NCBI GenBank assembly: GCA_003184365.1
Contig: NKYR01000007.1
Coordinates: forward strand, 124,001 to 188,000
DNA: 64,000 nucleotides
Origin: Evernia prunastri
Lineage: Eukaryota; Ascomycota; Lecanoromycetes; Lecanorales; Parmeliaceae
Direction: 5' to 3'
Shown here: in pieces, positions 32,765 through 43,043 of the stretch
How the letters are laid out: each line of letters begins with the position of its first letter
Numbering within the stretch: position 1 is the stretch's first letter
The notes under the pieces: generated by a model
What the model saw: only the letters and a program-made list of their open reading frames with translations
Told to the model about the DNA's origin: nothing
Databases searched by the model: none
Program-made: the position numbers and the translations under genes

Positions 32765-32949
32765 CCCAAAAGCCCGCCCCTCATTTGGAACAGGCTATGG
32801 CGATAATGATACTACGTGATAGCAAGACTAAAATATATATATATATATATATATATGAATTTAGTCATTTTTGATATTATTGTCGAATATCTAATGACAA
32901 ATTTGGTGCGGAGGAGGCATTTTGATGTTGGGTCGAATATATTTAGGTT
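32765..32949. repeat. Left copy of a duplicated contig end
   Basis: 185 bp, starting CCCAAAAGCCCGCCCC and ending ATTTAGGTT, directly before the N at 32950. It is identical to 32951-33139 except for four bases fewer in the AT run. Confidence 0.95.
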
Positions 32950-32950
32950 N
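32950..32950. other. Single-N scaffold gap
   Basis: The only ambiguous base in the window. It sits exactly between two near-identical ~187-bp segments, so the gap size is nominal and one copy should probably be removed. Confidence 0.95.
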
Positions 32951-33015
32951 CCCAAAAGCCCGCCCCTCATTTGGAACAGGCTATGGCGATAATGATACTA
33001 CGTGATAGCAAGACT

Positions 33016-33049
<34 letters not shown>

Positions 33050-33139
33050 TTTAGTCATTTTTGATATTATTGTCGAATATCTAATGACAAATTTGGTGCG
33101 GAGGAGGCATTTTGATGTTGGGTCGAATATATTTAGGTT
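32951..33139. repeat. Right copy of a duplicated contig end
   Basis: 189 bp starting immediately after the N. It repeats the left copy base for base apart from two extra AT units. This is the pattern of overlapping contig ends that were not merged, not a biological duplication. Confidence 0.95.
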
Positions 33140-33822
33140 TACGGAGGGTATTAATACCTACTCCGTACCTAGGTAGGTGATAACGAGTAAGCGAGTGCGC
33201 CAGCAAAGATCTAACAGGCTGAGTCAGCACGCCTTACCAAAAAGCGTAGTGACCCTGATTTTTTGATTGGCTTCAGATCCAAATTTAAGATATCTTAGCT
33301 CAGCCCTACTTTATTGTTTTCTGTATACCTACTGATATAATCAATGATTAAAATGTTTGACCGTATGTTTTAAAATGCGCCGAGGTATCGCAGAAGGTCG
33401 AAGGTCCCTCAGGCAATTGCTTGTCTCAATGGCCCTGAGTCGTAGTTACTCCTGACAACACAGCGATGCCTGATATAAAAGTCAAATACCTAGTAGGTAA
33501 ACTTACCTTATCATCTCAAGTATGCGCAAGCTTTCAATATGTACGAAAGCGTCACATGGCTTGCCATGAATATTAGCTTTCCAAACAAAGCACTCCGTCT
33601 CTTTTCCCAATCTCCCACCCCCGTCACACGACCATTCAGAAAGCCACCATCTACTAATAAATGACCCCTTTCTCCTGACCCATCCCCCTCACAACCTCCC
33701 ATCGTCCCTCCCGTCCCGAAGCATCCCTACCTTACATTCCACCCCCCAAGCCTACAAGACCCCAACCAGCCGACCTCCATCAATCAAATCATACTCACCA
33801 ACCTCCCATCAATTCCCTCATC

Positions 33823-34130
33823 ATGAACTCCACACCCGCGCACAACAATGGAGGTCCTGGCGTCGCAGACAACCGCGATTACTTGGACAAAGGCCTCGAT
33901 GCCGTCGAGAAGAAGTTCGGAGGACAGCGCTTCGCGGACCCGAACAAGAACCGGGCTATGAATGAGAAGATCACAGACTTCATCCGCAAGATGATTGAAA
34001 AAGTCACGGGGTAAGTCTACTTCTTCATGAGAGAATCGGTCGTCTTATTCAGAGAGGGTTTCGGTCATTGCTATGCTGAGACTCGGTGGATTTATACAGG
34101 AAGAAGATGCCCGCCAAGGTCTCTAATTGA
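33823..34130 (+). CDS. Conserved 72-aa fungal protein
   Basis: Two exons: 33823-34010 and 34100-34130, intron GTAAGT..TACAG. Reading through the intron would stop at once (KVTG*); splicing gives KVTGKKMPAKVSN*. The body reads DNRDYLDKGLDAVEKKFGG, RFADPNKNRAMNEKITDFIRKMIEK, a pattern I recognise from many short filamentous-fungal proteins (YLDKGLDAxEKKFG..NEKITD). No transmembrane or signal segment. Probably a small soluble helical cytosolic protein; function unknown. The second exon is only 10 codons and is easily missed by gene finders. Confidence 0.75.
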
Positions 34131-34431
34131 AGGCTATATGGCTTGCAGACAGCATGAGCTCGTGTGCGTCAAGGATACCCAGAACAAACCGGATAATGTT
34201 TATGTGCTAGCGAGAGCTTCATGCGTGTTTGGTAGGACGGATAGATACCCCTATGATGGTTTACAAGATACCTAAGCTCGCAAAGACTTTCACACTATTA
34301 CCTGCTGGAGCGCCCAAGCGATGCTAGATAGAATCATGTTTCTGCTATTCAGCCTCTTTCATGACACACAAGCTCACCAAAGACAGATGCTAGCTGCACG
34401 CTAAGCAAAGTCTCTCTCAACTCTTATATTC
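34131..34431. other. Intergenic, convergent 3' flanks
   Basis: 301 bp between the 72-aa gene and REB1. Nothing recognised. Confidence 0.45.
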
Positions 34432-37260
34432 TTAACCAGACTCTTTCTCATAAGCGTTGAGCATTTGCACTCGGCCTGCGAGATCCGGTGGCACGTCCTC
34501 ATCTCCCAAACCTAGGTGCCCATTTGTGTTGGTTTGATCGTTGAAAAGGTCACCATGATCGTCAGAAGTCCTCAATCCAGCTCTATTGCTCGCGTACATC
34601 CCCCCATCCACTCCGTCACTCCCGGGAAGAGCGTTGTACATGTTGTACCCTTCTGGCTCGAAGGCACCCAGCCTTGTCGCATCTTCAGCATCTCCGTTCA
34701 TGTCATCGCTGTCATAGACATATTCGTCGCTTCTCCGCAAATGGCGATTCGTTGAATCAAATTCTTCCCGCGCCTTCCCCTTATCCTTCTTCTTTCCGGG
34801 TTTCCTTTCACCCTTACCCTTCTTCGCGCTCACATCTCCGTGCAGTTCAGGGTCCCATCTTTCATCGAGTGCATCTGCACCTTCGTTCATGATTCGGGAA
34901 AGTATTTCCTTCGCGACACTGCGATATCCCATTGATTCAGATCCCGCTACCTGTTCTTTGAATGTCGACCACGCAGCTTTCTTGTCAGTGGATGTCCATG
35001 TGACTCGAAACTGGTCATCTCCAAGAGATTTCCATGGAATATTTCCTTCTTCGGGAACACCACTGTCCAACACTGCCTGCAGAAAGGCATGTATGTCTCC
35101 GAGCTTCATATTGGCAACTTTTTTAGAAGCCAATTTCATCCTCCAGGGATTCTTTACCGGTGTGGCCTTCTTCTTTTCGATCTCTCGCGATTCCTTGATG
35201 GCTTTAAGGTAGTCTGCTTGCTCGCGCTTCTTTAGCTGACCCCACTTGAAGCTGCATTGCAATCGTGATCGACCCCCACCATGTTCGCCCATACGATCGC
35301 TAACAGACTGCCAATTAATGTGTTTCATGTCTTCAACTTCCTGGTCCGATTCGGTCCCAGCATCCGGCGCATCACCCTCCTCCTGGGCGCGCATTCGGTC
35401 CTCTTTCATAAGCTGCATACATTCAAGTATTGCTGTACACAGATTGACAACTTCCGCATCGGTCCATTGCTCTCTGTTGCGGTGCTCTGAGTTGACGAGG
35501 TAGTTTCGGTATCGATCCCGGCAGTCTTCGGGCATACGGCCCAACGAATCACCGATCTCCTTCCATGCTTTACCTTTCTCTGCAACCGCATGCTTCAGCA
35601 TCTCATCTTCTTCTGCACTCCACGTCCCGCGCGAGTAGTTATGGAACCGACGTCTACAGAATTTCTGAACGGACATCCGAGGACGATAGGGCAGGATGTC
35701 ATGGATCTCGTTGAAGAGCGCTGTGACTTGAGCATTTCCTCGCATTTGAGTTTGAATCAAGTTATTGAACTGCGAAATGGTCATGTCATTGGCTTCGCAA
35801 TGGTTGTCGCGAAAGGCATCCAGCTTTAAGCCTTCCGCAGTTGAAAATGCCCCCCCATTCTCCGCTTTGTCTTTTATCGACCGCTCAATCTTATCGCGTT
35901 TTTGGCTGTCTTCACGCTCCTTCTTTCGTCTAGCCTTTTGAAATTCGCCTTTTCTCTTGCCCCGAGCGCTCTCCTTGGACTGCACTCCATTGTTTGAGAA
36001 CTCGGTATGTCCATCAGGAGCGCTGTCGAGAAAAGGTGAGCCGAGCTCGGGCGATGTCTGTCTTTGCATGTCTTCAAATCCAGGCAAGACCTGGTCTTGG
36101 ATGTTCTCTTGGTCATGCTGGAATGCGTACGGACTCATGTACGGTAGATCGGTGGTGTTAGCGCCTTGCAGTTCTTCTAGTCGTCTACGTTTGCGCGGTT
36201 GCGAAGAGCCATGCTTCCCAGAGCCTCTTCCGTTTTCCTGTAAGAAGTTGATGTCTTCGTCGTTTAGATTGCTTGGGTCGGCCGAAGGTGGATGAGTATT
36301 CATGCTGTGTAGCTCGGGATCAATGGGCATATTATCGTCTTTATGTTGTTGAAACAGATTAGCTGGGCTCATATCAATTTCGAGGAAGTCATCGAATGCT
36401 TCGAGGTCAGAATGTCGTGTATGCTGACCTTGTTGAAATGAAAAATCATGCTGTTCCTCTTCTTTGTCATCCTTGCGCTTTTTCCGCTTCTTCTTCTTCT
36501 TTTGCTTTTCAGCGTCTTGAGGCAAGGCATACACGTTTGCAGGTAGCTGATAGGTTGCATGCATGCCTTGTCCTGCCTGCTCTTGGTCAAAGGGATTGGG
36601 TGGTTGCTGCGAGAAGCTAAATATATCGTGATCTACCATACCAGGTGGTTCAGCACTTGCGGTGTCCTTCGCGTATTTCTCATAAGCGGCAACATCCTCA
36701 TCATCAGTAGGAATTTCGTCAAGAGCATTTGCCTGCGGGATCCTCGGGTGATATGGTGACGGGGACAAGCGATCTATTTGTCTTGGAGGGGTTGATGGTA
36801 GGTCAGGGTACTCATTCGGCTCGTTGGAGGGTTCCTCACTGCCAGTAAACTCATATACATCGCTTCGACCTCTCTTCATGACCCTCTTATTGTTCGTCTT
36901 GCCCCTCTTTGACCTCCGTACAGGCTCTGTCTCATCAAAGTAAGGATCTGTAGAAGGGCGCATTGAGGAATTTGCGGTCATAACCTGCGCTGATGCTGTT
37001 TGCTTATCCTCGTAGTATGGTGCCACTCCGTCGTGGACCGGAGCCTCGCTCATATGCATCAAAGCGAGTGCGCTCTCTTCCTCTTGATCAATGGGTATTT
37101 CCATCTCAGCGCTCTTTCTCTTGCTTTTCTTCGACTTGCCCTTTCTGTCCTTGCTCTTGCCTGGATCCTTCATAGCGGATGATTTTGCTGGTGGAGATTG
37201 AGGCTGAGATGACAGCTGACCCATGTCAACGCGTGACCGAGAAGCCCTTGAGCTGACCAT
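34432..37260 (-). CDS. REB1: Myb-type DNA-binding protein Reb1 (TTF1-like)
   Basis: Single exon, 942 aa, ATG at 37260. The N-terminal ~450 residues are disordered and charged, with basic NLS-like runs (KSKDRKGKSKKSKRKS, KQKKKKKRKKRKDD). The C-terminal half holds the DNA-binding region: MTISQFNNLIQTQMRGN..HDILPYRPRMSVQKFCRRRFHNY, then Myb repeats RGTWSAEEDEMLKHAVAEKG..WKEIGDSLGRMPEDCRDRYRNY and REQWTDAEVVNLCTAILECM..INWQSVSDRMGEHGGGRSRLQCSFKW. This matches fungal Reb1, which terminates rDNA transcription and bounds nucleosome-free promoters. An acidic linker and a tail ending LNAYEKESG follow. The reading frame is intact. Confidence 0.9.
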   Translation of the reverse strand: MVSSRASRSRVDMGQLSSQPQSPPAKSSAMKDPGKSKDRKGKSKKSKRKSAEMEIPIDQEEESALALMHMSEAPVHDGVAPYYEDKQTASAQVMTANSSMRPSTDPYFDETEPVRRSKRGKTNNKRVMKRGRSDVYEFTGSEEPSNEPNEYPDLPSTPPRQIDRLSPSPYHPRIPQANALDEIPTDDEDVAAYEKYAKDTASAEPPGMVDHDIFSFSQQPPNPFDQEQAGQGMHATYQLPANVYALPQDAEKQKKKKKRKKRKDDKEEEQHDFSFQQGQHTRHSDLEAFDDFLEIDMSPANLFQQHKDDNMPIDPELHSMNTHPPSADPSNLNDEDINFLQENGRGSGKHGSSQPRKRRRLEELQGANTTDLPYMSPYAFQHDQENIQDQVLPGFEDMQRQTSPELGSPFLDSAPDGHTEFSNNGVQSKESARGKRKGEFQKARRKKEREDSQKRDKIERSIKDKAENGGAFSTAEGLKLDAFRDNHCEANDMTISQFNNLIQTQMRGNAQVTALFNEIHDILPYRPRMSVQKFCRRRFHNYSRGTWSAEEDEMLKHAVAEKGKAWKEIGDSLGRMPEDCRDRYRNYLVNSEHRNREQWTDAEVVNLCTAILECMQLMKEDRMRAQEEGDAPDAGTESDQEVEDMKHINWQSVSDRMGEHGGGRSRLQCSFKWGQLKKREQADYLKAIKESREIEKKKATPVKNPWRMKLASKKVANMKLGDIHAFLQAVLDSGVPEEGNIPWKSLGDDQFRVTWTSTDKKAAWSTFKEQVAGSESMGYRSVAKEILSRIMNEGADALDERWDPELHGDVSAKKGKGERKPGKKKDKGKAREEFDSTNRHLRRSDEYVYDSDDMNGDAEDATRLGAFEPEGYNMYNALPGSDGVDGGMYASNRAGLRTSDDHGDLFNDQTNTNGHLGLGDEDVPPDLAGRVQMLNAYEKESG

Positions 37261-37675
37261 TGCTCCTTCCGGTGTTTATTGTATTCGATGGTCGCCGCGT
37301 CGACAATCCGGGTTGTTGAAGTGAAGAGATTTTCTACCACATGAGAAGTGCTGATTGGAGGCCTAGCGAGACACTAGAGTGTTGGCAGAAATGGTACTGT
37401 AACTTAAAGTTTTCATACTCGCGCTAGTCTTAGTTTCCATACCTCAAGTCCTTAATCCTCTGTAATAAAACTCATAAGGCCACAGGTATCATTTCAGGTT
37501 TAGCATTTGCAAGAAAACAAAGTTAGAATCATATCCCACTGTCCTCAATTTCAGATACAAGCCTTTCACCAATTTCGTACGCTCTTCTTAAAACCATTCT
37601 TAGTATAGCAATGAAAATTGCAACTCTAGGGTGTCGCCGGTCTCTTGCAGGGAAGCCAATCCCTAGTAACACGAG
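37261..37675. promoter_or_regulatory. REB1 upstream region
   Basis: 415 bp between the REB1 start and the stop of the next minus-strand gene. Should hold the REB1 promoter. No coding signal. Confidence 0.45.
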
Positions 37676-38665
37676 TTACGCCCATACCCTCTTGCCCGCA
37701 ATCTCATAAACAAACCTTCCGTCAAGTTCGTCCGGATTTCCGTCCTCATGCTCAAGCTCCTGCATTCGTTTCGCGACACCAATCGATGATTCTCCCCGCT
37801 GCTCGCTCCTTAGTTCATCATACTTCTCTTCCCACGCGTGCGCCTCCGCCCTCGCACTCCGCTCGCGACTCCTTTGTCTCCACAGTAACCCCAAAGCACC
37901 GAGCAATGCTATCCCAAGCGGTACACCGACTCCAGCTCCGACCGCGGCTCCAACCGCAGTCGACTTATGAGACGGGCACGACAAAGTGGGGCAGGTTGTG
38001 AGGTCTTGGGAGGGAGTTGCGGTCGTTGATGAAGCGGCTGAGGATATGACAGCCGTGGATGTCAATTCTACCGTCGCTGTGGTGGCTGTATCACTACTAT
38101 TGGGCGAAATGGAGCCAGATGTCCGATTGAAAATGACCCTTCCAGCTTGCAGGGGGAACGGGGCTATACTCCCCCGTGTGGCGGAGCTACATGTACTCGT
38201 ATTGGACGAATTAAGCGGTCCACAGCAGAATGATACGGCATCCGCAGCAGTAAATATCGATACGCCCCACGTGCGATCAACTAGGGACACAAGTGTAAGC
38301 ATTGGCCATTGTTGAGTGGATTTTAAAAGTTACGGGGAAGAGAAAAACCAGGAGCGGCAAGGGGACAAGGGAAACTGACCATCGAAACAATATTGCGGAC
38401 ATCCATCGCTTCGCCAACTTTGATCTGTGCAGCTTCCCCGCGAAACGGCTTCGGGGCCCGACTGGGCGAGACATAGGCCGTTATCTAGACAGACATCCGT
38501 TGCTGCGCAGCATGGGCTCGCTTGATCAAATGATAAAGTTCGACAGGGGGTATCGCGGTAAGATGTCGAGCCGTCTGGGAAGTAACAAGTTTGTGCACCT
38601 ATTGTTGCAGCTTTCATAAGGAGATACGCTGATATAGCGATGAAACTTAGAGGGTACATATTCAT
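37676..38665 (-). CDS. Secreted/cell-surface Cys-rich protein with one membrane segment
   Basis: Two exons, 38665-38380 and 38280-37676 (GTCAGT..CCTAG), joined as CFDVDRTWGVSIF. A signal peptide (MNMYPLSFIAISAYLLMKAATIGA) precedes the cysteine-rich head QTCYFPDGSTSYRDTPCRT..SPCCAATDVCLDNGLCL and RGSCTDQSWRSDGCPQYC. A second Cys patch (SFCCGP) and a Ser/Thr-rich stalk follow. The membrane helix (STAVGAAVGAGVGVPLGIALLGALGLLW) meets a basic RQRSRERSARAEA stop-transfer and a ~70-residue cytosolic tail. From family knowledge, the head defines a large Pezizomycotina family of putative wall or plasma-membrane proteins of unknown function. Architecture resembles stress sensors, but no WSC domain is visible. 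Two in-frame ATGs (38692, 38659) are alternative starts. Confidence 0.78.
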
Positions 38666-40419
38666 TTCCAAGCCATGGACTTGCAGGTTCATCGAGTTTC
38701 AGTGGTTGGAGCGCATAGATCAGTCTTTATCTAAAACCCCCCAGCATGGAGGTCGAGATATTAATGGTATACTTGGGGCATGGCGAAAGGCGCAGTAAAA
38801 TTCAGCCCCGTCAATAGGAAGCATTGCATCCTGGCTACGCCAGGATTGGATGGAAGATCACATCATCACGTATCACGCAAAGCATTGAAACCCCTCGAGA
38901 GTGAGCGTGTCTTGAAACTGTGAATGCTAAGATCAAAAGACTGGGAGTCCTCCACTCTAGCTGAGGACTGGGATATAGTGTGTTTAAATGCCGCCAAGAT
39001 CATTGGCGCTTCGTTATGTCAAAGACTATTGTTAATTGGGGTTCTGCCAGGGGATTATGATAATCCGGTCGAGTATGTAGGCTGAAAGTTGGAAACCATG
39101 CTCGGAATCGGTTTCCGGTTTCATGTGATCGGCTTGGCTCCCTTCGCCCACCCGACACACCATATGCTGCAATGCGGCTCACATGCTGATCCATAGTGGC
39201 GTAAGTGGTACCCTATGTTGTGATCAAAATGTGAAGTCGTACTAACATCCGTTTTGGTGACGCAGGGCTAAAGATAGTAAAGAGAAGATTGCCGAGTCAG
39301 GGAGTAGCAATATGAGAGGACTGCACCATTGACCGTACACTAACATACCTCTGTACAACGATTTGAATGATTGTCGATCCACCTGGCCCTCTTTTTCCTA
39401 CTGATCCACGGTCTCACAGTCATCGTAATAATGAGCAGCACACTACTTGGTTTCCTTGAATTCGCATCAATATCCTGATTGCCGTTATCGTGCCTTTTGA
39501 CGTAAGACTATATAGTACTTCTGGTAAAGACGGATAGGTCTCGGGCCTCATTGAAGGATGAGGCTGGAACCTACTTCGATTCATCCCAGTCCAGATTGGA
39601 CCCAGAACATCATTGTGGGCATTTCTCGACCAACGTTTCGATCTGCTAAAAATATCTCCCCCTTGTGTCATGTTCAATGGGACGTCCGACGACTGCGACT
39701 GCGACTGCAACCGTCTTGATCTGCGAGACATTATTACCCCGCAAGGTACGGAGACTGGGAAGTGAGGTACTTGATAGAGCGAGGACACCAATAGATTACG
39801 AGTAAAGCGACCTCGGCGACATCCCGCTAAGTGGAAGGTTGCATTGGTGTCCTCGGTCTATCAAGCAACTCGCTTCTACTCTAGACGCGAAACCTGCTAA
39901 AACTCCGTCCTGGCATGATGGGATTGACCACGGAGAACTGGGAAAAGAAGCGTGGCTATCTGCCCGTATTGATCGGACTGCCAGAGACAGTGAGGTGTGC
40001 GGTTTTTGTGAAAGCACGGTTGGATGTTGCCTAGCGGTGCTTCAGCCCTCGACGAAGCCTTTACCTTAGTATTTTACTCGTAGTACCTTACGGCGGACGA
40101 GGGCCGACACTCGGACAAAAAGAAATCCACCCCAGCAACATCAATCCTCACCGATTCCATACTCCTAAAGATATGAAAATGTAATTAGGGTAATGAATTG
40201 GTAAGAATTCAACCTTTTTAGTCTCAGTCATTCACACCCGTGGGTAGGGTGCCTACCTTATGCCTGCCTACGCTTCGCTTCGGGGGCCAATGATACCGCA
40301 AGCTCATTACGGCGTACCCCAACCTTCTGCCCATACTCTGATTGGATTGACAGGCTGACAATGACATGTCGCAGGTGATCATCATTGATGAGCCTTCAAG
40401 TTAAGCCAACCAAATAAAA
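38666..40419. other. Long intergenic segment with a hairpin
   Basis: About 1.75 kb. Minus frame 39420-39791 and plus frame 39839-40069 are open but show no family motif. A CAGTCG hexanucleotide run lies near 39690-39712. The notable element is the inverted repeat at 39770-39865. ACCTTA/TACCTT words recur at 40060-40095 and 40248-40275. Confidence 0.5.
39770..39865. repeat. 23-bp inverted repeat with 50-nt spacer (stem-loop)
   Basis: Left arm 39770-39792 (CTTGATAGAGCGAGGACACC..) and right arm 39843-39865 (..GGTGTCCTCGGTCTATCAAG) are complementary at 22 of 23 positions, the exception being C/G at the middle. The 50-nt spacer starts AGATTACGAG. It could be a MITE-like palindrome, a processed-RNA hairpin or a recombination scar. 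No target-site duplication is visible. Confidence 0.85.
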
Positions 40420-41097
40420 ATGGGCTTACCCCATCCACGATCGCAGTCTCCTAAGGCGTCGAAAGTCAACAAGCTATCAAATGGCCTCTCGACTGCGAGA
40501 ATAAAAAGACTCGTGCGAGCTGACATTGAAGGAGTGATACCACTATCCGAGGTCCCGACAGAGCGTTTGAAGTCCAAGCATCTCTTAATCCTACTCTAAA
40601 CTTCAAGGTAAAGTAGTCTTCCCTCCGCTAATTACAATGATGGTAATGACTAACGGACGACAGAAATCAAAGAGTTCACTAACACTTCGATCAGGCAGAA
40701 TGGAGACGAGAAGCTCCGACTGCCTTCTCATGAAGATCAGAAACACCTTTTACAATCCAACGTTGACAATGATCATTTTGATGAAGAGTCACTCAAGGGT
40801 AACATCGAAGATGCTATCTTCTTCTCTGCGAATGTCCTAGAAAATCTCCATCTCGATCTTCTTCCGCAATACGGCCTGCTGGGGACAAGTTGCCTCGCCG
40901 GACGATCATCTTCGCCACCAGCCTCGGAGAAGGATAGGAGATTTTTTCACAATACAAATGTGCCTCTCTTGGTATTTATATGTGACTTACAGAGAAACGA
41001 AAATTCGCACACTCTATCCTGCCTGCTCGGTGAGATAGTTATCACATACCCTTGTTTCAAGCAGCTTCGTCGTTTTATTATCATCGATCTGGCAACG
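40420..41097 (+). pseudogene. Decayed gene remnant with an eroded P-loop-like region
   Basis: From ATG 40420 a 59-codon frame (MGLPHPRSQSPKASKVNKLS..IPLSEVPTERLKSKHLL) ends at TAA 40597-40599, just before an excellent intron (donor GTAAAG at 40608, GACTAAC branch, acceptor at 40663). Beyond it an open frame reads EIKEFTNTSIRQNGDEKLRLP..HLDLLPQYGLLG..RRFFHNTNVPLLVFICDLQRNENSHTLSCLLGE. The last part resembles fungal proteins reading NxNxPxxxFICGxQGSGKSHTLS, from memory of the family. Here the Walker A is replaced by DLQRNENSHT. The two pieces are out of frame with each other. The tail runs antisense into the last exon of the trimethyllysine dioxygenase. A stop, a frame break, a ruined motif and a lost C-terminus indicate a dead gene. 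Confidence 0.5.
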
Positions 41098-43043
41098 CTA
41101 CACGCTATTTTGAATTTCTTTCTGTGGAAAATTCAACGTCTTCCACCTCGAGATGAAGTCGTCCATATTGGCTATTAAAGTCAGCATCCTGGATTCACAC
41201 GCGACAAGAAATGAACACACTGTAGCCTCCACACATCTCTCGTCTACCACTGAAGGCGGACCTCCCATGGAGCACCCTCCAGTTGTCGAAGACTAGAACC
41301 TATAAGCATTGCACCCTTCCACCAAAGCTGAGCCTTTTCGTGAGAGATGAGACCCACTCAACGGCCTCCCCGGCCTCAGCTGCTCCCAATACCCCGACTC
41401 AGGCCTCCGCAAGATCTCAACCCATTTCCTCGCGGCCGCGTACCATCTCGCAACCTCATCCGGATCTCGCGCAAGCATCGCCGCTCGATCGTCATTGTTC
41501 CACCGCACCTTTCTCAACATCGCTCCTCCAGATTCCGCCTCTAGAACGGGGTACGCGGCCTCGGTCAAGAACTTGACGTCTGAGTTTCCGCTCGCGTGCC
41601 CGCGTATCTTGACGCGACACAGGGTAGAGTATGCTTCTGGCGACTCGAGACGGAGCGTTGAGGCTGCTTTGAAGCCGTCGATCAAGAGGGAGGATCCGCC
41701 TGAGCCGTCGGTGTGCGAGAGGAGGTGGAAGGTTTGAAGGCCCGCGGGGTCGGAGAAGTATGTCGTGTCGGTGTGGGCACTCAGTGCTAACGAGGTGTAG
41801 GCGCTGTCTTTAGACGACAGGTCTGATGTGAAGTGCCAGAAGCCTCCTGTGGATGCAATATGTCAATTGGCTTTCTTTGGCCTGCAGGTCTTCAAGCAGG
41901 TATCCCAAGTCGCGGAACATACCGTAGTGCGTTTGACGAATGAATGCTATGCGCTCGATGAGTTCTTGGGTCGCTTTTCCGCTCGCAGGACATCCTTCTA
42001 TGTAGCAGAAGCCCCGTTTCCGCTGTGCGTGTCGTGTGAGTAATCTAGACTGGTGTTTCTTATGCTGTGGCTTACGATCAGAGACGTCCACTGCTTGACT
42101 CCCTCGTCAGATCTCATAATAGCTGCATGGTCGATGGTGGGAGGCTTTGTAGCTATTCGCGCATCCCAAAGAGACAGCCTATGGGGATAAGTCCCATGCT
42201 AGCAGGCTTTGAAATGGTACCAGACTAACTCACTCGGTCGCGAAGCTTGAGGTTTCGTTACGAGCCTCTAGCCAATCCCAGGTGAAAAAGCTTCTGTGGC
42301 CGTCATTCGTCCCTTTCTCGTCAGTCGAGCCTTGCAAGATTTCGATGCTGCTCACAGATTATGGAAACACCGTCTTCTGTTTGGCTAATCGCTCTTGCTT
42401 CAATGCTCTCTGGAATCTTATTATAGTGTTAGAGGGAAGGCTTTAGATCGCTCCACGCTCGACAATTGACAATTGAAGACAGTGCTACGAAAGAAAAGCT
42501 CGCCATACCGAGAATGTATCTACCAAACGCTGTTGAGTGTCTGGGTGACGGCATTCTGGGCACGTGCAATGATCTCTTTCCTCGGTGTCACTTGTGATGC
42601 CGTTCTTATCTCTATGGGTTTTACCTCAGATAGAAGTAGCTCCTACTCAAACGAGACAAGTAGTCAGAGGGATGTTTGATCAATGATTAGGTGAGAGCAG
42701 GGGTCTTAACAATTTCAGTTTTTCTCCGTCCAGCAATGGAAGCACAATTGATTTGCTGTCTCCGTGGTCGAGGAGAAGACGATGCGACGTCGCTATGGCG
42801 TACGTCCGTGTGGGTGATATAGGTGAAGATTTGCCTGGAGCATAGGACCTGGGTTTCCAGATTTCAGAGATCTGGTATGTTAGCTTAAGTCTGTGGGGCA
42901 CGACATTCGTGCCCTCATACCTTTCCTCTAGGGATGCTAAGTCTCTTAGTCATATACGACCGAGACCAAGTGCTTCGAAGTCGCAGTACAGATAGTCTCG
43001 CGAGGCTCAGAGCAGACTGCTTCAATATTATTTCTGCGGACAT
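41098..43043 (-). CDS. tmlH: Mitochondrial trimethyllysine dioxygenase (carnitine biosynthesis)
   Basis: Eleven exons can be joined in frame from ATG 43043 to TAG at 41100-41098; the product is about 465 aa. The N-terminus SALSLARLSVLRLRSTWSRS is a mitochondrial presequence. The DUF971-like zinc domain reads YLRDHCTCPECRHPDTQQRLVDTF. The TauD-type 2-oxoglutarate dioxygenase follows: SLWDARIATKPPTIDH, GFCYIEGCPASGKATQELIERI, THYGGFWHFTSDL, metal ligands HxD in LSAHTDTTYFSDPAGLQTFHLL, LLIDGFKAA, VRWNNDDRA, and the distal His and Arg in IFDNWRVLHGRSAFSGRREMCGGY. This order and wording match fungal trimethyllysine hydroxylase better than butyrobetaine dioxygenase. It hydroxylates N6-trimethyllysine, the first step to carnitine. 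It is divergent from the carnitine carrier gene. The third exon is only ~20 nt. Confidence 0.85.

Larger units (their letters stand above)
32246..33822. other. Intergenic with assembly artefact and AT microsatellites
   Basis: About 1.6 kb without a supported gene. It contains telomere-like CCCTAACCCTAA (32739-32750), the falsely duplicated segment around the N at 32950, and several ACCTA/TAGGT-rich tracts (32570-32640, 33150-33180, 33485-33510). The last few hundred bases are C-rich on the plus strand and probably form the promoter/5' UTR of the small gene at 33823. Confidence 0.6.

Noticed and set aside
39420..39791. Minus-strand 123-codon frame with SRRSRRLQSQSQS
   Set aside because: Ser/Gln run comes from a CAGTCG microsatellite; no other support.
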